23,579 nt of DNA from Lachnospiraceae bacterium UBA3732 (GTDB lineage Bacteria > Bacillota > Clostridia > Lachnospirales > Lachnospiraceae). Under the pieces are notes generated by a model. The model was not told where the DNA came from, did no database searches, and saw only the letters and a program-made list of their open reading frames with translations. Location: assembly GCA_002372545.1 (NCBI GenBank), contig DFHD01000030.1:1-23579 (forward strand), written 5' to 3'. A program made the translations under genes and the position numbers. Of this stretch, positions 1 through 7,643 are shown in pieces. The stretch's first letter is position 1. Every line of letters starts with the position of its first letter.

Positions 1-143
1 AACCGGCGCGGACGGGTGATCAGGGTAACTGCGTCTCCGCTGTTCCACCAATCTCTTATAAACGATGTCTTATCAATATAAAAAAAATCATTCTCAATCA
101 AACTTGCATAATCCTGTGTGCCTATCGATACCTGTCTTGCCAC
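1..143 (-). CDS. AAA-ATPase-like domain protein, N-terminal part only (gene runs off the window)
   Basis: About 47 codons are visible before the window ends. The start is GTG at 143, chosen because a near-perfect Shine-Dalgarno (GGAGG at 155-151) sits seven bases upstream. The peptide shows the N-terminal signature of the AAA-ATPase-like/PD-(D/E)XK nuclease family (PF09820 type): an IGTQDY start motif, the segment FFYIDKTSFI, then VTLITRPRR, which in this family leads straight into the FGKT Walker A loop. Walker A itself lies beyond the edge. These proteins combine a P-loop ATPase with a C-terminal nuclease-like domain, and their role is not settled; many gut Clostridia carry numerous copies. 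The 54-bp palindrome lies directly upstream. Family assignment is fairly sure from the DKT and RPRR motifs; function is unknown. Confidence 0.8.
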   Translation of the reverse strand, partial: MARQVSIGTQDYASLIENDFFYIDKTSFIRDWWNSGDAVTLITRPRR

Positions 144-150
144 CTCATCA

Positions 151-155
151 CCTCC
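151..155 (-). promoter_or_regulatory. Ribosome binding site of the AAA-ATPase-like gene
   Basis: On the minus strand AGGAGGTGATGAG precedes GTG at 143. The GGAGG core is seven bases from the start, and this decides for GTG over the ATG that lies in another frame four bases further upstream. Confidence 0.75.
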
Positions 156-170
156 TCAAGTCAGTTTAGT

Positions 171-224
171 GTCCGGTTAATTAGAAATTTCTATACAAGT
201 ATAGTGTTTCTTAATTAACCGGAC
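171..224. repeat. 54-bp near-perfect palindrome
   Basis: The outer arms GTCCGGTTAATTA+GAAA (171-187) and TTTC+TTAATTAACCGGAC (207-224) pair over 17 bp with one bulged T at 211. A second perfect stem follows inside, CTATAC (191-196) with GTATAG (199-204), separated by only AA. It lies between the DUF6056 gene and the AAA-ATPase-like gene, ending 16 bases before the latter's Shine-Dalgarno. On the minus strand it is not followed by a T-run, so it does not look like an intrinsic terminator. It could be an operator, a leader structure or the trace of a small mobile repeat. Confidence 0.8.
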
Positions 225-428
225 TAATGCGCCGGATATTTGCCTTTATTTTACTGTATCTATTCACGCCGCGCAATTGTAAAATGCATCGAAACTTCTG
301 ATCACATTCAAATACTCTTTTTCGTTGCATTCTTCAAACAGCATTCATGTTGTTTATCTGGATATTATCAGCCTTCTGAACAGTCTGGACAGGGAACACA
401 AAGACCAGATTGTAAGTCCGCTGCGGGG
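225..428. other. Non-coding gap between the DUF6056 gene and the palindrome
   Basis: No convincing gene, terminator or promoter was found here. Minus strand positions 459-334 are open for 41 codons in a frame different from the DUF6056 gene and overlap its end, but there is no start codon. A further minus-strand frame starting with an ATG just downstream is open for about 38 codons without a ribosome binding site. Both are most likely chance or decayed sequence. Confidence 0.5.
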
Positions 429-1916
429 CTACGTCAGCATCTCCCGGATAAGCGGCACACTACTGAGAAGCTGAAGGAGGCTGACCAGTAAGCAGATCAC
501 AGCAAGGAGCAGCATCCCCCTCCTTTCGCCTTCCGGCACTCCGGCACTCTCCGGGTGCTTTCCGCCATATACGCAATCTGCCGAAAGGAGCATAAGCATC
601 ATGCCGCTGACAAAGAGCGTCCGCTCCCCGGAAGCATAGATGCTGGGTGACTCCACCATGACCGCTGCGGATGCCAGTGCCGCGAGATAGAGGAAAACTC
701 TGCGGACGCCTCCAGGTTCCGTTGCTCCTGCTTTTACCCCGGCAGAAGCCTCACTTCCCTGCGTTATGTTCTCTTTCCTTACGGCCGCTGCGCTGACGAC
801 CAGAAGGATCAGTGTATACGCCAGCGCGGAAAGCCAGAAGAAGAGTACGCCCTTCTGCATACCGCTGAGAGCGGAAAAACAGGGAACAGGGTCAATAAGC
901 CCGTTCATATCCAGTCCGTCCAGTCCCACATTCGTCAGTGCCTTTCCCGCAAAGGACGTGACGCAGGCCAGGCCAGCAAGCATGGTCAGAATAACAGCAT
1001 GCATACGTTTCTTTTCGAGCACCATTTTCCTTCCGAGAATGCCCCAGAGAAGGACCATCGCAAACCGGAGGCCATGCGTAAAGGAGTGCGCCACGAACTG
1101 AACCATAAGGAACAGCTTTCCTGTGAGGTTCAGGCTCTCGTAGCCGGGAAGCCATTGAAGCTCTTTAGCCTCGCGCTTTTCTGTAAACGGTGCAAGGATG
1201 AGGATTGCTGCCGCCGTAAGGATCAGGAGCAGACCTATGATCAGCCAGGAAATCCCCTTCTCCCTGTAATTCTTTAAAGCTGCCAGAAACAGGAAAGCCA
1301 GAAGGCACAGCGCCACCTGTTCCTGGCAGAGAGCCGCATAAACGCCGCAGAAAAGAGAAAGGCACCGGGGAACCGGATGGATCCGTCTTCCCTGATATAC
1401 CGATAAAAGCACGGGATACATAAACATAAGGGCAGCCGTAAATGGCCAGAGATAATTGACCGACCCGGAGATCCAGAGACAGGAATAGCCTATGACGCCG
1501 GTACCAACGATCAGGAAGGAGGAGAGCGAAAACCAGGTGCATCCAAGAATACGGAAGAATGTCATATCTCCGGACATCGCATCCTCTTCCTCCGATGTGC
1601 CATACCAAAAAAGAAAAATGATCCGGGAAAATAACATGGTGAAAACTGTGATCGCCAGACCGTTCAAAATACGCCACACCCAGATGGAAAAATGAAAAAC
1701 GACCCATAGGCTTGCCGTCGCGGAAAGGCGCCCGTTCATCGTTTTCGTCAGATATGTAAAGAAATCAAAAAAACGGGGACGCGCAGCGATCTCCCCAAGG
1801 AAGATGGCGTCGTCTCCGTCTGAATAATGAATGAGACAGCTTACCAGAAAGCCGGACATAAAAACAAGAGCCGCGATCAAAAGCTCTCCCTTTATGTCTC
1901 TTTTGCCTCGTTTCAT
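429..1916 (-). CDS. DUF6056-like polytopic membrane protein
   Basis: A protein of about 495 residues made almost entirely of hydrophobic helices (roughly 10 to 12 membrane segments). A short basic N-terminus (MKRGKRD) is followed by the first membrane helix and then SDGDDAIF, an acidic loop motif placed where GT-C-fold glycosyltransferases carry their catalytic or metal-binding acidic residues. A little further NGRL matches the pattern I associate with DUF6056. A role in transferring sugars from a lipid carrier to an envelope polymer is inference only. The start at 1916 is chosen because GAGAGG lies six bases upstream; an in-frame ATG at 1937 with only a weak GGTGAT upstream would add seven residues. 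It follows the metallo-hydrolase gene closely and is probably cotranscribed. No clear terminator was seen after it. Confidence 0.75.
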   Translation of the reverse strand: MKRGKRDIKGELLIAALVFMSGFLVSCLIHYSDGDDAIFLGEIAARPRFFDFFTYLTKTMNGRLSATASLWVVFHFSIWVWRILNGLAITVFTMLFSRIIFLFWYGTSEEEDAMSGDMTFFRILGCTWFSLSSFLIVGTGVIGYSCLWISGSVNYLWPFTAALMFMYPVLLSVYQGRRIHPVPRCLSLFCGVYAALCQEQVALCLLAFLFLAALKNYREKGISWLIIGLLLILTAAAILILAPFTEKREAKELQWLPGYESLNLTGKLFLMVQFVAHSFTHGLRFAMVLLWGILGRKMVLEKKRMHAVILTMLAGLACVTSFAGKALTNVGLDGLDMNGLIDPVPCFSALSGMQKGVLFFWLSALAYTLILLVVSAAAVRKENITQGSEASAGVKAGATEPGGVRRVFLYLAALASAAVMVESPSIYASGERTLFVSGMMLMLLSADCVYGGKHPESAGVPEGERRGMLLLAVICLLVSLLQLLSSVPLIREMLT

Positions 1917-1949
1917 GGGCTGCCTCTCTTCCTGCATATTTCATCACCA

Positions 1950-2588
1950 TTAGAAATACGGATTTCCGTCCTTCTCCCGGCCAATGCTCGTGGTCGGGCC
2001 ATGCCCCGGAAATACCTTTACATTCTCCGGCAGGGTAAAGAGCCTCTCCCGGATGGATCTTAGAAGCGCCTCCTCATCTCCGGTGGGGAGATCCGACCGG
2101 CCCATTCCATAATAAAACAGGGTATCGCCGGCAAAAAGCAGTCCTTCCTCCGGAAAATAGAAGCACATTCCTCCGGCGGTATGTCCCGGGGTCAGAATGG
2201 CTTCGATCTCTGTTCCCAGAAGACTCAGCTTTTCTTTATCCTCCAGCGTCCTGTCTGCTGCAGCCGTGACCTCGCCCATACCGAAAAGCCTCGATGCATT
2301 CAGCATGGGATTCCCCAGCATAGGCTCATCGATCCGGCTGACATAAACCGGCACCTGCGGATACCTTTCCTTCATCGCCTTTACGGCCCCGATATGATCA
2401 AAATGGCCATGGGTGAGCAGAATGGCAGAGAGGGTAAGCCCCTCCTTTTCCAGATAATCCGCATAGTCCGATGCCGTTCCTTCACAGTCGATAATGACTG
2501 CTTCCTTCGATTCCGGTTCGATCACAATATAGCAATTGGTCGCCACATTTCCCCTGACCAGAGACCGGATCCTGAGTTCCTTTCCCAT
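1950..2588 (-). CDS. MBL-fold metallo-hydrolase, glyoxalase II-like
   Basis: A cytoplasmic metallo-beta-lactamase-fold hydrolase of about 212 residues. It shows the full metal-ligand set: THGHFDH near residues 59-65, PGHTAGG with a histidine near 135, AGDTLF with an aspartate near 154, and PGHGP with a histidine near 195. The spacing and short length fit the YcbL/GloB-like subgroup, which hydrolyses S-lactoylglutathione-like or other thioesters; the true substrate cannot be read from sequence. The C-terminus TTSIGREK is typical of this subgroup. ATG at 2588 is preferred because AGGGGTGA lies eight bases upstream. A GTG at 2600 would overlap the rel stop codon (GTGA) and add four residues. Either way it is translationally coupled to rel. 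Confidence 0.88.
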   Translation of the reverse strand: MGKELRIRSLVRGNVATNCYIVIEPESKEAVIIDCEGTASDYADYLEKEGLTLSAILLTHGHFDHIGAVKAMKERYPQVPVYVSRIDEPMLGNPMLNASRLFGMGEVTAAADRTLEDKEKLSLLGTEIEAILTPGHTAGGMCFYFPEEGLLFAGDTLFYYGMGRSDLPTGDEEALLRSIRERLFTLPENVKVFPGHGPTTSIGREKDGNPYF

Positions 2589-2596
2589 ATGTCCTG

Positions 2597-4897
2597 TCAC
2601 CCCTGAGTACGCTCGATATCGATAATGCTTTCGATGTTCCTGATCTTGGCCGTGATCCGCGAGAGCTCCTCCTTGGAACGGATACCGAACTGCACGGTGA
2701 TCGTTGCCTTTCCCTGCTTGGAAACACGTACATTCATGGCCTTGATGGGGATCATCTCTTCGTTAAACACCTTCGATATATCAAAAAGCACGCCCTGTCT
2801 GTCCTGGCTGTAGATATTGATCTCCGTGGTGTAGCTGCTGTCCTCGCTGCCATCCGCGGCAACCCATTCCGCCTCAATAAGCCGCTCCCGGTCTGCCTCA
2901 TCCATACAAAGGATATTGTCGCAGTCCGTACGGTGAATGGATATTCCTCTTCCCCGGGTCACGAAGCCGACAATATCGTCTCCCGGCACCGGCGTGCAGC
3001 ACCGCGAAAAACGGACGGCCACATCATGTATCCCCCGGACCTTGATGCCGCCCTTGGGAATGATAAACTCCTTGCGGCGCTTCAGTTCATCCAGAACATC
3101 CTCGTCTGTCTTTTCCTTTTCCAGCGTCCGTTCCCGCTCCTCCACAAGGCGGTTGGCAACGGCTCCCTCCTTTACGCCTCCATGTCCGATGGCTGCCATA
3201 AGGGAGTCCCAGTCTGCGAAATTATACCGCTTCAGGGTGCGCTCCATCAGCTCCGGCGTAAGCAGCTCCGCCAAAGGAATTCCCTTTGTCCTGCAGTATT
3301 CCTCCAGCTGGCTCTTTCCTCTTGCGATGTTGTCCGTCTTAAATTCCTGCCGGAACCACTGATTGATCTTCGTTCTGGCCTGCGCACTCTTGACAATCTT
3401 CAGCCAGTCCATGCTCGGACCCTTGGAATTACCGGAGGTCACGATTTCCACCCGGTCGCCGCTGTGCAGCGTGTAATCGATCGGAACCTGCCGTCCGTTG
3501 ACCCGGGCACCGATCATCCGGTTGCCCACAGCCGAATGAATATAGTAAGCAAAATCGATGGGGGTTGAACCCTTGGGCATGACCTTCACATCCCCCGCCG
3601 GCGTAAAGCAGTAAACCTGATCCTGGAACATATCCAGGTCCGTTTTTACCGCCGACATGAATTCTTTATTATCCTCGGTATCGTTCTGCCACTCCAGAAT
3701 CTCCCGGAGCCAGATCAGCTTCTCCTCCTCACCGCTGACGGATTTACTGCCGTCCTCCTTATACTTCCAGTGGGCAGCAATACCATACTCCGCGGTACGG
3801 TGCATTTCGAAGGTACGGATCTGAATTTCGAAGGGCCGCCCCTCATGACCGATCAGGGTCGTATGAAGAGACTGATACATATTGCTCTTCGGCATGGCAA
3901 TATAGTCCTTGAACCGTCCCGGGATCGGTTTATATTTTTCGTGAATGATACCCAGCGCCGCATAGCAGTCGCGCACGGTTGCCACCTTGATCCGGAGGGC
4001 AAATATATCATAGATCTGGTCCAGTGTCTTTCCCTGGGTCTTCATCTTCTTGTAAATACTGAAAATATGCTTTACGCGGCCGTCGATCTCCGCCTCGATG
4101 CCGGCCTCCTTGATATAGGACCGGACCTCGTCCACCATATCCTGAATGAAATCCTCGCGCTCAGATATCCGCTCATTGATCTTCTGCTGCAGCTCGGCGT
4201 ATACATCCGGATAGAGATACTGCATGCAAAGGTCGTCCATTTCCACCTGGATCTTGGAAATACCAAGCCTGTGCGCAATGGGCGCATAGATATCCATGGT
4301 CTCTCTGGCTTTTTCAATCTGCTTATTGGCCGTCTGGTACTGCAGCGTCCGGAGATTGTGCAGCCGGTCCGCCAGCTTAATGATGATCACGCGGATATCC
4401 TTGGCCATAGCCAGGAACATCTTCCGGAGATTTTCCGCCTGGATCTCAATCTTATCCATGGAAAGATTCAGCTGTGTCAGCTTGGTCACGCCATCCACAA
4501 GGAGGGCAATTTCCGGAGAAAACTCCTTCTCCAGCTCCTCCCGGGTAACCACCGTGTCCTCGATCACATCATGAAGAAGTCCCGCGATAATGGTTTCCTT
4601 GTCCATCTCCAGCTCGGCCAGGATAATGGCCACGCAAAGGGGATGCATAATGTACGGCTCGCCGGATTTTCTTTTCTGACCGGCATGTGCCTTATCCGCC
4701 AGGCGGTATGCCTTTTCCAGCGCAGCAAAATCATTCGAAGGGTGATACTCCTTCACCTTCCGGATCAGCTCCTGATAGATTTCCTCCGGCGGCGTAAAAT
4801 CCGCAGGCGTAGCCAGATCGCCGCTGTGGGCTCTGGAATTTACCACTTCCTTGATGGGCTGCCGCTCTTCTGCTGTTTTATGTAATTGATCATCCAT
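2597..4897 (-). CDS. rel: Bifunctional (p)ppGpp synthetase/hydrolase, Rel/SpoT family
   Basis: A long RSH enzyme of 766 residues that makes and degrades the alarmone (p)ppGpp. The N-terminal HD hydrolase domain carries its conserved histidines and aspartates (HAGQKRKSGE near 71-80, MHP at 84-86, HD at 109-110, KLADRLHNL at 174-182). The synthetase domain shows RVKHIFSIYKKM near 274 and RFKD at 328-331; this RXKD motif marks bifunctional Rel enzymes, unlike the EXDD of RelA. EIQIRT and the AEYGIAAHW segment follow. A TGS domain (from about 430), a Cys-Cys region (RCCTPVPGDD, about 640) and a C-terminal ACT domain complete the family layout. ATG at 4897 has AAAGGGGTG about six bases upstream. 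It lies downstream of apt, an arrangement common in Firmicutes. Confidence 0.96.
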   Translation of the reverse strand: MDDQLHKTAEERQPIKEVVNSRAHSGDLATPADFTPPEEIYQELIRKVKEYHPSNDFAALEKAYRLADKAHAGQKRKSGEPYIMHPLCVAIILAELEMDKETIIAGLLHDVIEDTVVTREELEKEFSPEIALLVDGVTKLTQLNLSMDKIEIQAENLRKMFLAMAKDIRVIIIKLADRLHNLRTLQYQTANKQIEKARETMDIYAPIAHRLGISKIQVEMDDLCMQYLYPDVYAELQQKINERISEREDFIQDMVDEVRSYIKEAGIEAEIDGRVKHIFSIYKKMKTQGKTLDQIYDIFALRIKVATVRDCYAALGIIHEKYKPIPGRFKDYIAMPKSNMYQSLHTTLIGHEGRPFEIQIRTFEMHRTAEYGIAAHWKYKEDGSKSVSGEEEKLIWLREILEWQNDTEDNKEFMSAVKTDLDMFQDQVYCFTPAGDVKVMPKGSTPIDFAYYIHSAVGNRMIGARVNGRQVPIDYTLHSGDRVEIVTSGNSKGPSMDWLKIVKSAQARTKINQWFRQEFKTDNIARGKSQLEEYCRTKGIPLAELLTPELMERTLKRYNFADWDSLMAAIGHGGVKEGAVANRLVEERERTLEKEKTDEDVLDELKRRKEFIIPKGGIKVRGIHDVAVRFSRCCTPVPGDDIVGFVTRGRGISIHRTDCDNILCMDEADRERLIEAEWVAADGSEDSSYTTEINIYSQDRQGVLFDISKVFNEEMIPIKAMNVRVSKQGKATITVQFGIRSKEELSRITAKIRNIESIIDIERTQG

Positions 4898-4952
4898 ATG
4901 TGCACCCCTTTCTCAAATTCAAGCTGGTACCGATTCCTGCCCGTTTCCGCAT

Positions 4953-5046
4953 CCGGCAGCTCCGCGCCTGGCGCTATCTCCGTCTCACCTTCCGGCAGCT
5001 CCGCGCCTGGCGCTATCTCCGTCTTTCATCCGGCAGCTCCGCGCCC
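4953..5046. repeat. Tandem direct repeat, 38-39 bp unit, about 2.4 copies
   Basis: Between apt and rel the unit beginning CCGGCAGCTCCGCGCC occurs at 4953, 4992 and 5030 (the last copy partial). The first two copies are identical over 33 bases and then differ in the last five or six. Each full unit contains GCGCC-T-GGCGC, able to form a small hairpin on either strand. No promoter or terminator was recognised in the gap, so the repeat lies in a presumed apt-rel transcript. Confidence 0.85.
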
Positions 5047-5055
5047 TAAGGATAT

Positions 5056-5580
5056 CTACTCTCCCTCGTACTGTACGAGGCTGCGCACTTCGTATTTGGA
5101 AAGCTTCTTTCTTCCGCCCAGATCGCTGAGCTCGATCACGGAAAGAATTCCCGTCACCACTCCATCCAGCTTCTCGATCAGGCCTGCTGCCGCTTCCAGT
5201 GTTCCGCCGGTAGCCAGAAGATCATCCAGAAGAAGGATCTTCATGCCGGGCCGAATGGACTGGGTATGGATCTCAATGGCTGCCTCGCCATATTCCAGCT
5301 GGTAGGTTGCCTTCACCTTTTCTCTTGGCAGCTTTCCGGCCTTTCTGACCGGAATAAAAGGTACGCCAAGAAGATAAGCAAGCGGTGTACCGAAAATAAA
5401 GCCTCTGGATTCAACGCCGGCCACGGCATCAAACTCAAACTCCTCTGCAACCTCCTTTAGCTGATCAATGGATAATCTGAGAGCCTCCCCATGGTCCAGA
5501 ATACCCGTAACATCCCGGAAGTTGATCCCCTTCTTCGGGAAATCCGGAATGGAAATAATGTACTCCTCCAGCTTGTTCAT
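5056..5580 (-). CDS. apt: Adenine phosphoribosyltransferase
   Basis: A 174-residue cytoplasmic enzyme that joins adenine and PRPP to give AMP in purine salvage. It has the full family layout and length: the N-terminal IPDFPKKGINFRDVT segment (about 11-25), GVESRGFIFG (55-64), RKAGKLP (79-85), and the PRPP-binding loop LLLDDLLATGGT (about 116-127). ATG at 5580 is preceded by GGAGGAGAAGG, a strong ribosome binding site. It lies between recJ and rel, an order seen in other Firmicutes. Salvage of adenine feeds the purine pool from which the next gene makes ppGpp. Confidence 0.96.
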   Translation of the reverse strand: MNKLEEYIISIPDFPKKGINFRDVTGILDHGEALRLSIDQLKEVAEEFEFDAVAGVESRGFIFGTPLAYLLGVPFIPVRKAGKLPREKVKATYQLEYGEAAIEIHTQSIRPGMKILLLDDLLATGGTLEAAAGLIEKLDGVVTGILSVIELSDLGGRKKLSKYEVRSLVQYEGE

Positions 5581-5709
5581 CCTTCTCCTCCTCGTGAACT
5601 CTTATATTTTTTAAGGGTCAGCCATTTACTCCGTCGACCGGCGGCAGACCCAGACATCAGCCCTCTGCGCTTCCAACGGACGGCTTACTTCGCCGGCAAA
5701 CGGAAGACT
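5581..5709. other. recJ-apt intergenic gap
   Basis: A 129-bp gap. On the minus strand two imperfect copies of CCGTCGGAAGCG / CCGTTGGAAGCG occur (the first overlaps the end of recJ), suggesting a small degenerate repeat. No convincing terminator is seen, so recJ and apt may be cotranscribed. Confidence 0.4.
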
Positions 5710-7464
5710 TTACGCTTCCGACGGGCGGCAGGCCTTCAGCATAAATCTCAGGCTCCTTGTCCCGTTATACTCATTGATCTCCAGCTGATATGCCACATCC
5801 AGTCTGACGCCGGACGCTATGCCACTCTTTATTTTATCACATTTTTCATCATCAAACCATACTTTTATATCTTTTTGGAATCCTTCCGGATCAAAAGAGA
5901 GCACCTCGTTTATCCTTCCGGAAGCGGCCTTCAGCCTGAGGCTCATTACGTTCCTGTTTTTTCCGAAGATCCGCATTCCCAGAACCTCCATACCGCGCTC
6001 CGCGAATACGGGCGGTTCGTTTCCGGTGCCAAAGGGTCCGAGTGCCGCAAGCTGCTCTGCCAGGCGCATGTAGGCATATTCCATAGGCATGGGCACATCG
6101 ATCATCAGCCGGGGGCGGAACATTTCCGGCGGGATACCGGTATCCCTGTTCAGTCTGGTCCTGAACTCCTCCAGATTTTCCGCCGGTATGGTCAGGCCCG
6201 CCGCGGCCGGATGACCGCCGAAATGATCCATCAGCTCCGATACGCCGGACAGCTTTTCAAAAATATTATAGCCCGGGATGCTTCTGGCGGAGCCGCAATA
6301 CATTTTTACCGGATACTTATCCTTCTCTGAAACGTCGGTCAGAATGATCACCGGCCGCCAGTAACGCTCCTTCAGCCTGCCGGCCACGATTCCCGCCAGG
6401 CTTTCATGCAGCTCCGGCACATGGAGCACGATCACCTCATCCAGCGGCTCCTTCAGCATTTCCTCTGCCCTGCGGACGCCTGCCTCGGTCATGCTCTTCC
6501 GGCTGTCATTCAGCTCCTTCATTTCGGCAGCCCGCTCCGCAGCGAACTCTTCATCCTTTGTAAGCAAAAGCTCCACAGCCCGCTTTGCGCTGCCCAGCCT
6601 GCCCATTGCATTGATTGTAGGACCGATCACAAAGCCAAGATGATAAGTCGAAATGGTTTTTCCTTCCAGTCCTGTGGCCGTGATCAGCGCCCGGAAACCG
6701 GTATTCCGGGTTTCCGTCAGCTTCCGGAGTCCCTCCCGCACAAGTATCCGGTTTTCCTCCAGAAGGGGCATAACGTCGCAGACCGTGGCTGTAGCCAGGT
6801 AGTCCAGATATTCATCTGTGGCAAATGGCTTTCCCATCCTTTCCGCAAGGACCATGACCAGCTTCCAGGCAACCACGGCGCCGCAGATTTCCACATAGGG
6901 CGTAGTCTCTCCCGGAAGATGGGGGTCGATCAGTACAGCAGCCGGCGGCAGGGTCTCCTGCGGCTCATGATGATCCGTCACAAGGTACGTAATTCCCTTT
7001 TCCTTTGCCAGCTCCGCCGAAGGAAGGGCAGAAATCCCGTTGTCGCACGTAATGATGGTATCCACGCCTTCCCGGGCTGCCTTTTCCACGATCCGCGGAT
7101 TTATGCCGTAGCCGTCCTGTATCCTGTCCGGGATATCGTAATCCACATCTGCGCCCAGCCTGGTAAGCGCATCCATCAGGATGCAGCAGGACGTGACGCC
7201 ATCCACGTCGTAATCCGAAACGATCCGGAGCTTTTTCCCTTCCCGGATCTTTTTCTCCAGGATCTCCGCTCCCAGGTCCGTTCCCCGGAGAAGCTTCGGA
7301 TCGGGAAGCTCCGCCTCACCGCCGTAAAGAAAACGCTCCATGCCCCTTTCGTCTTCCACATCCCTGTTACGGATCACACGTACGACCACCGGATCCACCC
7401 CGAGCCGCTCACCCATAGCCTTAAAATCCGCCTTTTTGTTATATATTCTCCAGTCGTATTCCAA
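5710..7464 (-). CDS. recJ: Single-stranded-DNA-specific exonuclease RecJ
   Basis: A DHH-family 5'-3' exonuclease of 584 residues that acts in recombination and repair of single-stranded DNA. Visible motifs are SDYDVDGV (about 83-90), CDNG (140-143) and TDHHEP (163-168), which carry the metal-binding aspartates and histidines. The DHHA1 domain shows GSARSIPGYNIFEKL and FGGHPAAAGL, the glycine-rich substrate motif. A C-terminal segment of about 120 residues fits the RecJ OB fold. The start is TTG at 7464, supported by AAGGAG about eight bases upstream and by the usual EYDWRIYN-type N-terminus of the family. The length is near the common value. It follows the secDF terminator, so it should start a new transcript, although no good promoter is visible in the short gap. 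Confidence 0.94.
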   Translation of the reverse strand: MEYDWRIYNKKADFKAMGERLGVDPVVVRVIRNRDVEDERGMERFLYGGEAELPDPKLLRGTDLGAEILEKKIREGKKLRIVSDYDVDGVTSCCILMDALTRLGADVDYDIPDRIQDGYGINPRIVEKAAREGVDTIITCDNGISALPSAELAKEKGITYLVTDHHEPQETLPPAAVLIDPHLPGETTPYVEICGAVVAWKLVMVLAERMGKPFATDEYLDYLATATVCDVMPLLEENRILVREGLRKLTETRNTGFRALITATGLEGKTISTYHLGFVIGPTINAMGRLGSAKRAVELLLTKDEEFAAERAAEMKELNDSRKSMTEAGVRRAEEMLKEPLDEVIVLHVPELHESLAGIVAGRLKERYWRPVIILTDVSEKDKYPVKMYCGSARSIPGYNIFEKLSGVSELMDHFGGHPAAAGLTIPAENLEEFRTRLNRDTGIPPEMFRPRLMIDVPMPMEYAYMRLAEQLAALGPFGTGNEPPVFAERGMEVLGMRIFGKNRNVMSLRLKAASGRINEVLSFDPEGFQKDIKVWFDDEKCDKIKSGIASGVRLDVAYQLEINEYNGTRSLRFMLKACRPSEA

Positions 7465-7544
7465 ACTCTCTCTCCTTACTGTCTTCCGCCAGTCTCAATT
7501 CTCTGCAGGTATCTGCCGTTTGCAGGGTTCTACCCCGTGCTAAA

Positions 7545-7578
7545 TAAGCAGAAACAGGCTCCGGTATCAGCCGGAGCC
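7545..7578 (-). terminator. Intrinsic terminator of secDF
   Basis: On the minus strand a perfect 8-bp stem GGCTCCGG-CTGATA-CCGGAGCC (7578-7557) is followed by a T-rich run TGTTTCTGCTTATTT. It lies 65 bp after the secDF stop. Confidence 0.88.
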
Positions 7579-7643
7579 CGTAGAATTCGATCTTCGAACC
7601 GGAGTCCATCCTTCCGGAAAGACCCGTTTTTCGCTTTTACGGC

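Noticed and set aside
171..224. Palindrome as an intrinsic terminator of the DUF6056 gene
   Set aside because: It lies about 205 bp after the stop and is not followed by a T-run on the minus strand.
334..459. 41-codon minus-strand open frame overlapping the end of the DUF6056 gene, a possible frameshifted tail
   Set aside because: No start codon and no recognised family; the DUF6056 frame ends cleanly and the frame is short enough to be chance.
4898..5055. Riboswitch or T-box leader upstream of rel
   Set aside because: Only the tandem repeat is visible; there is no terminator hairpin or known leader motif.
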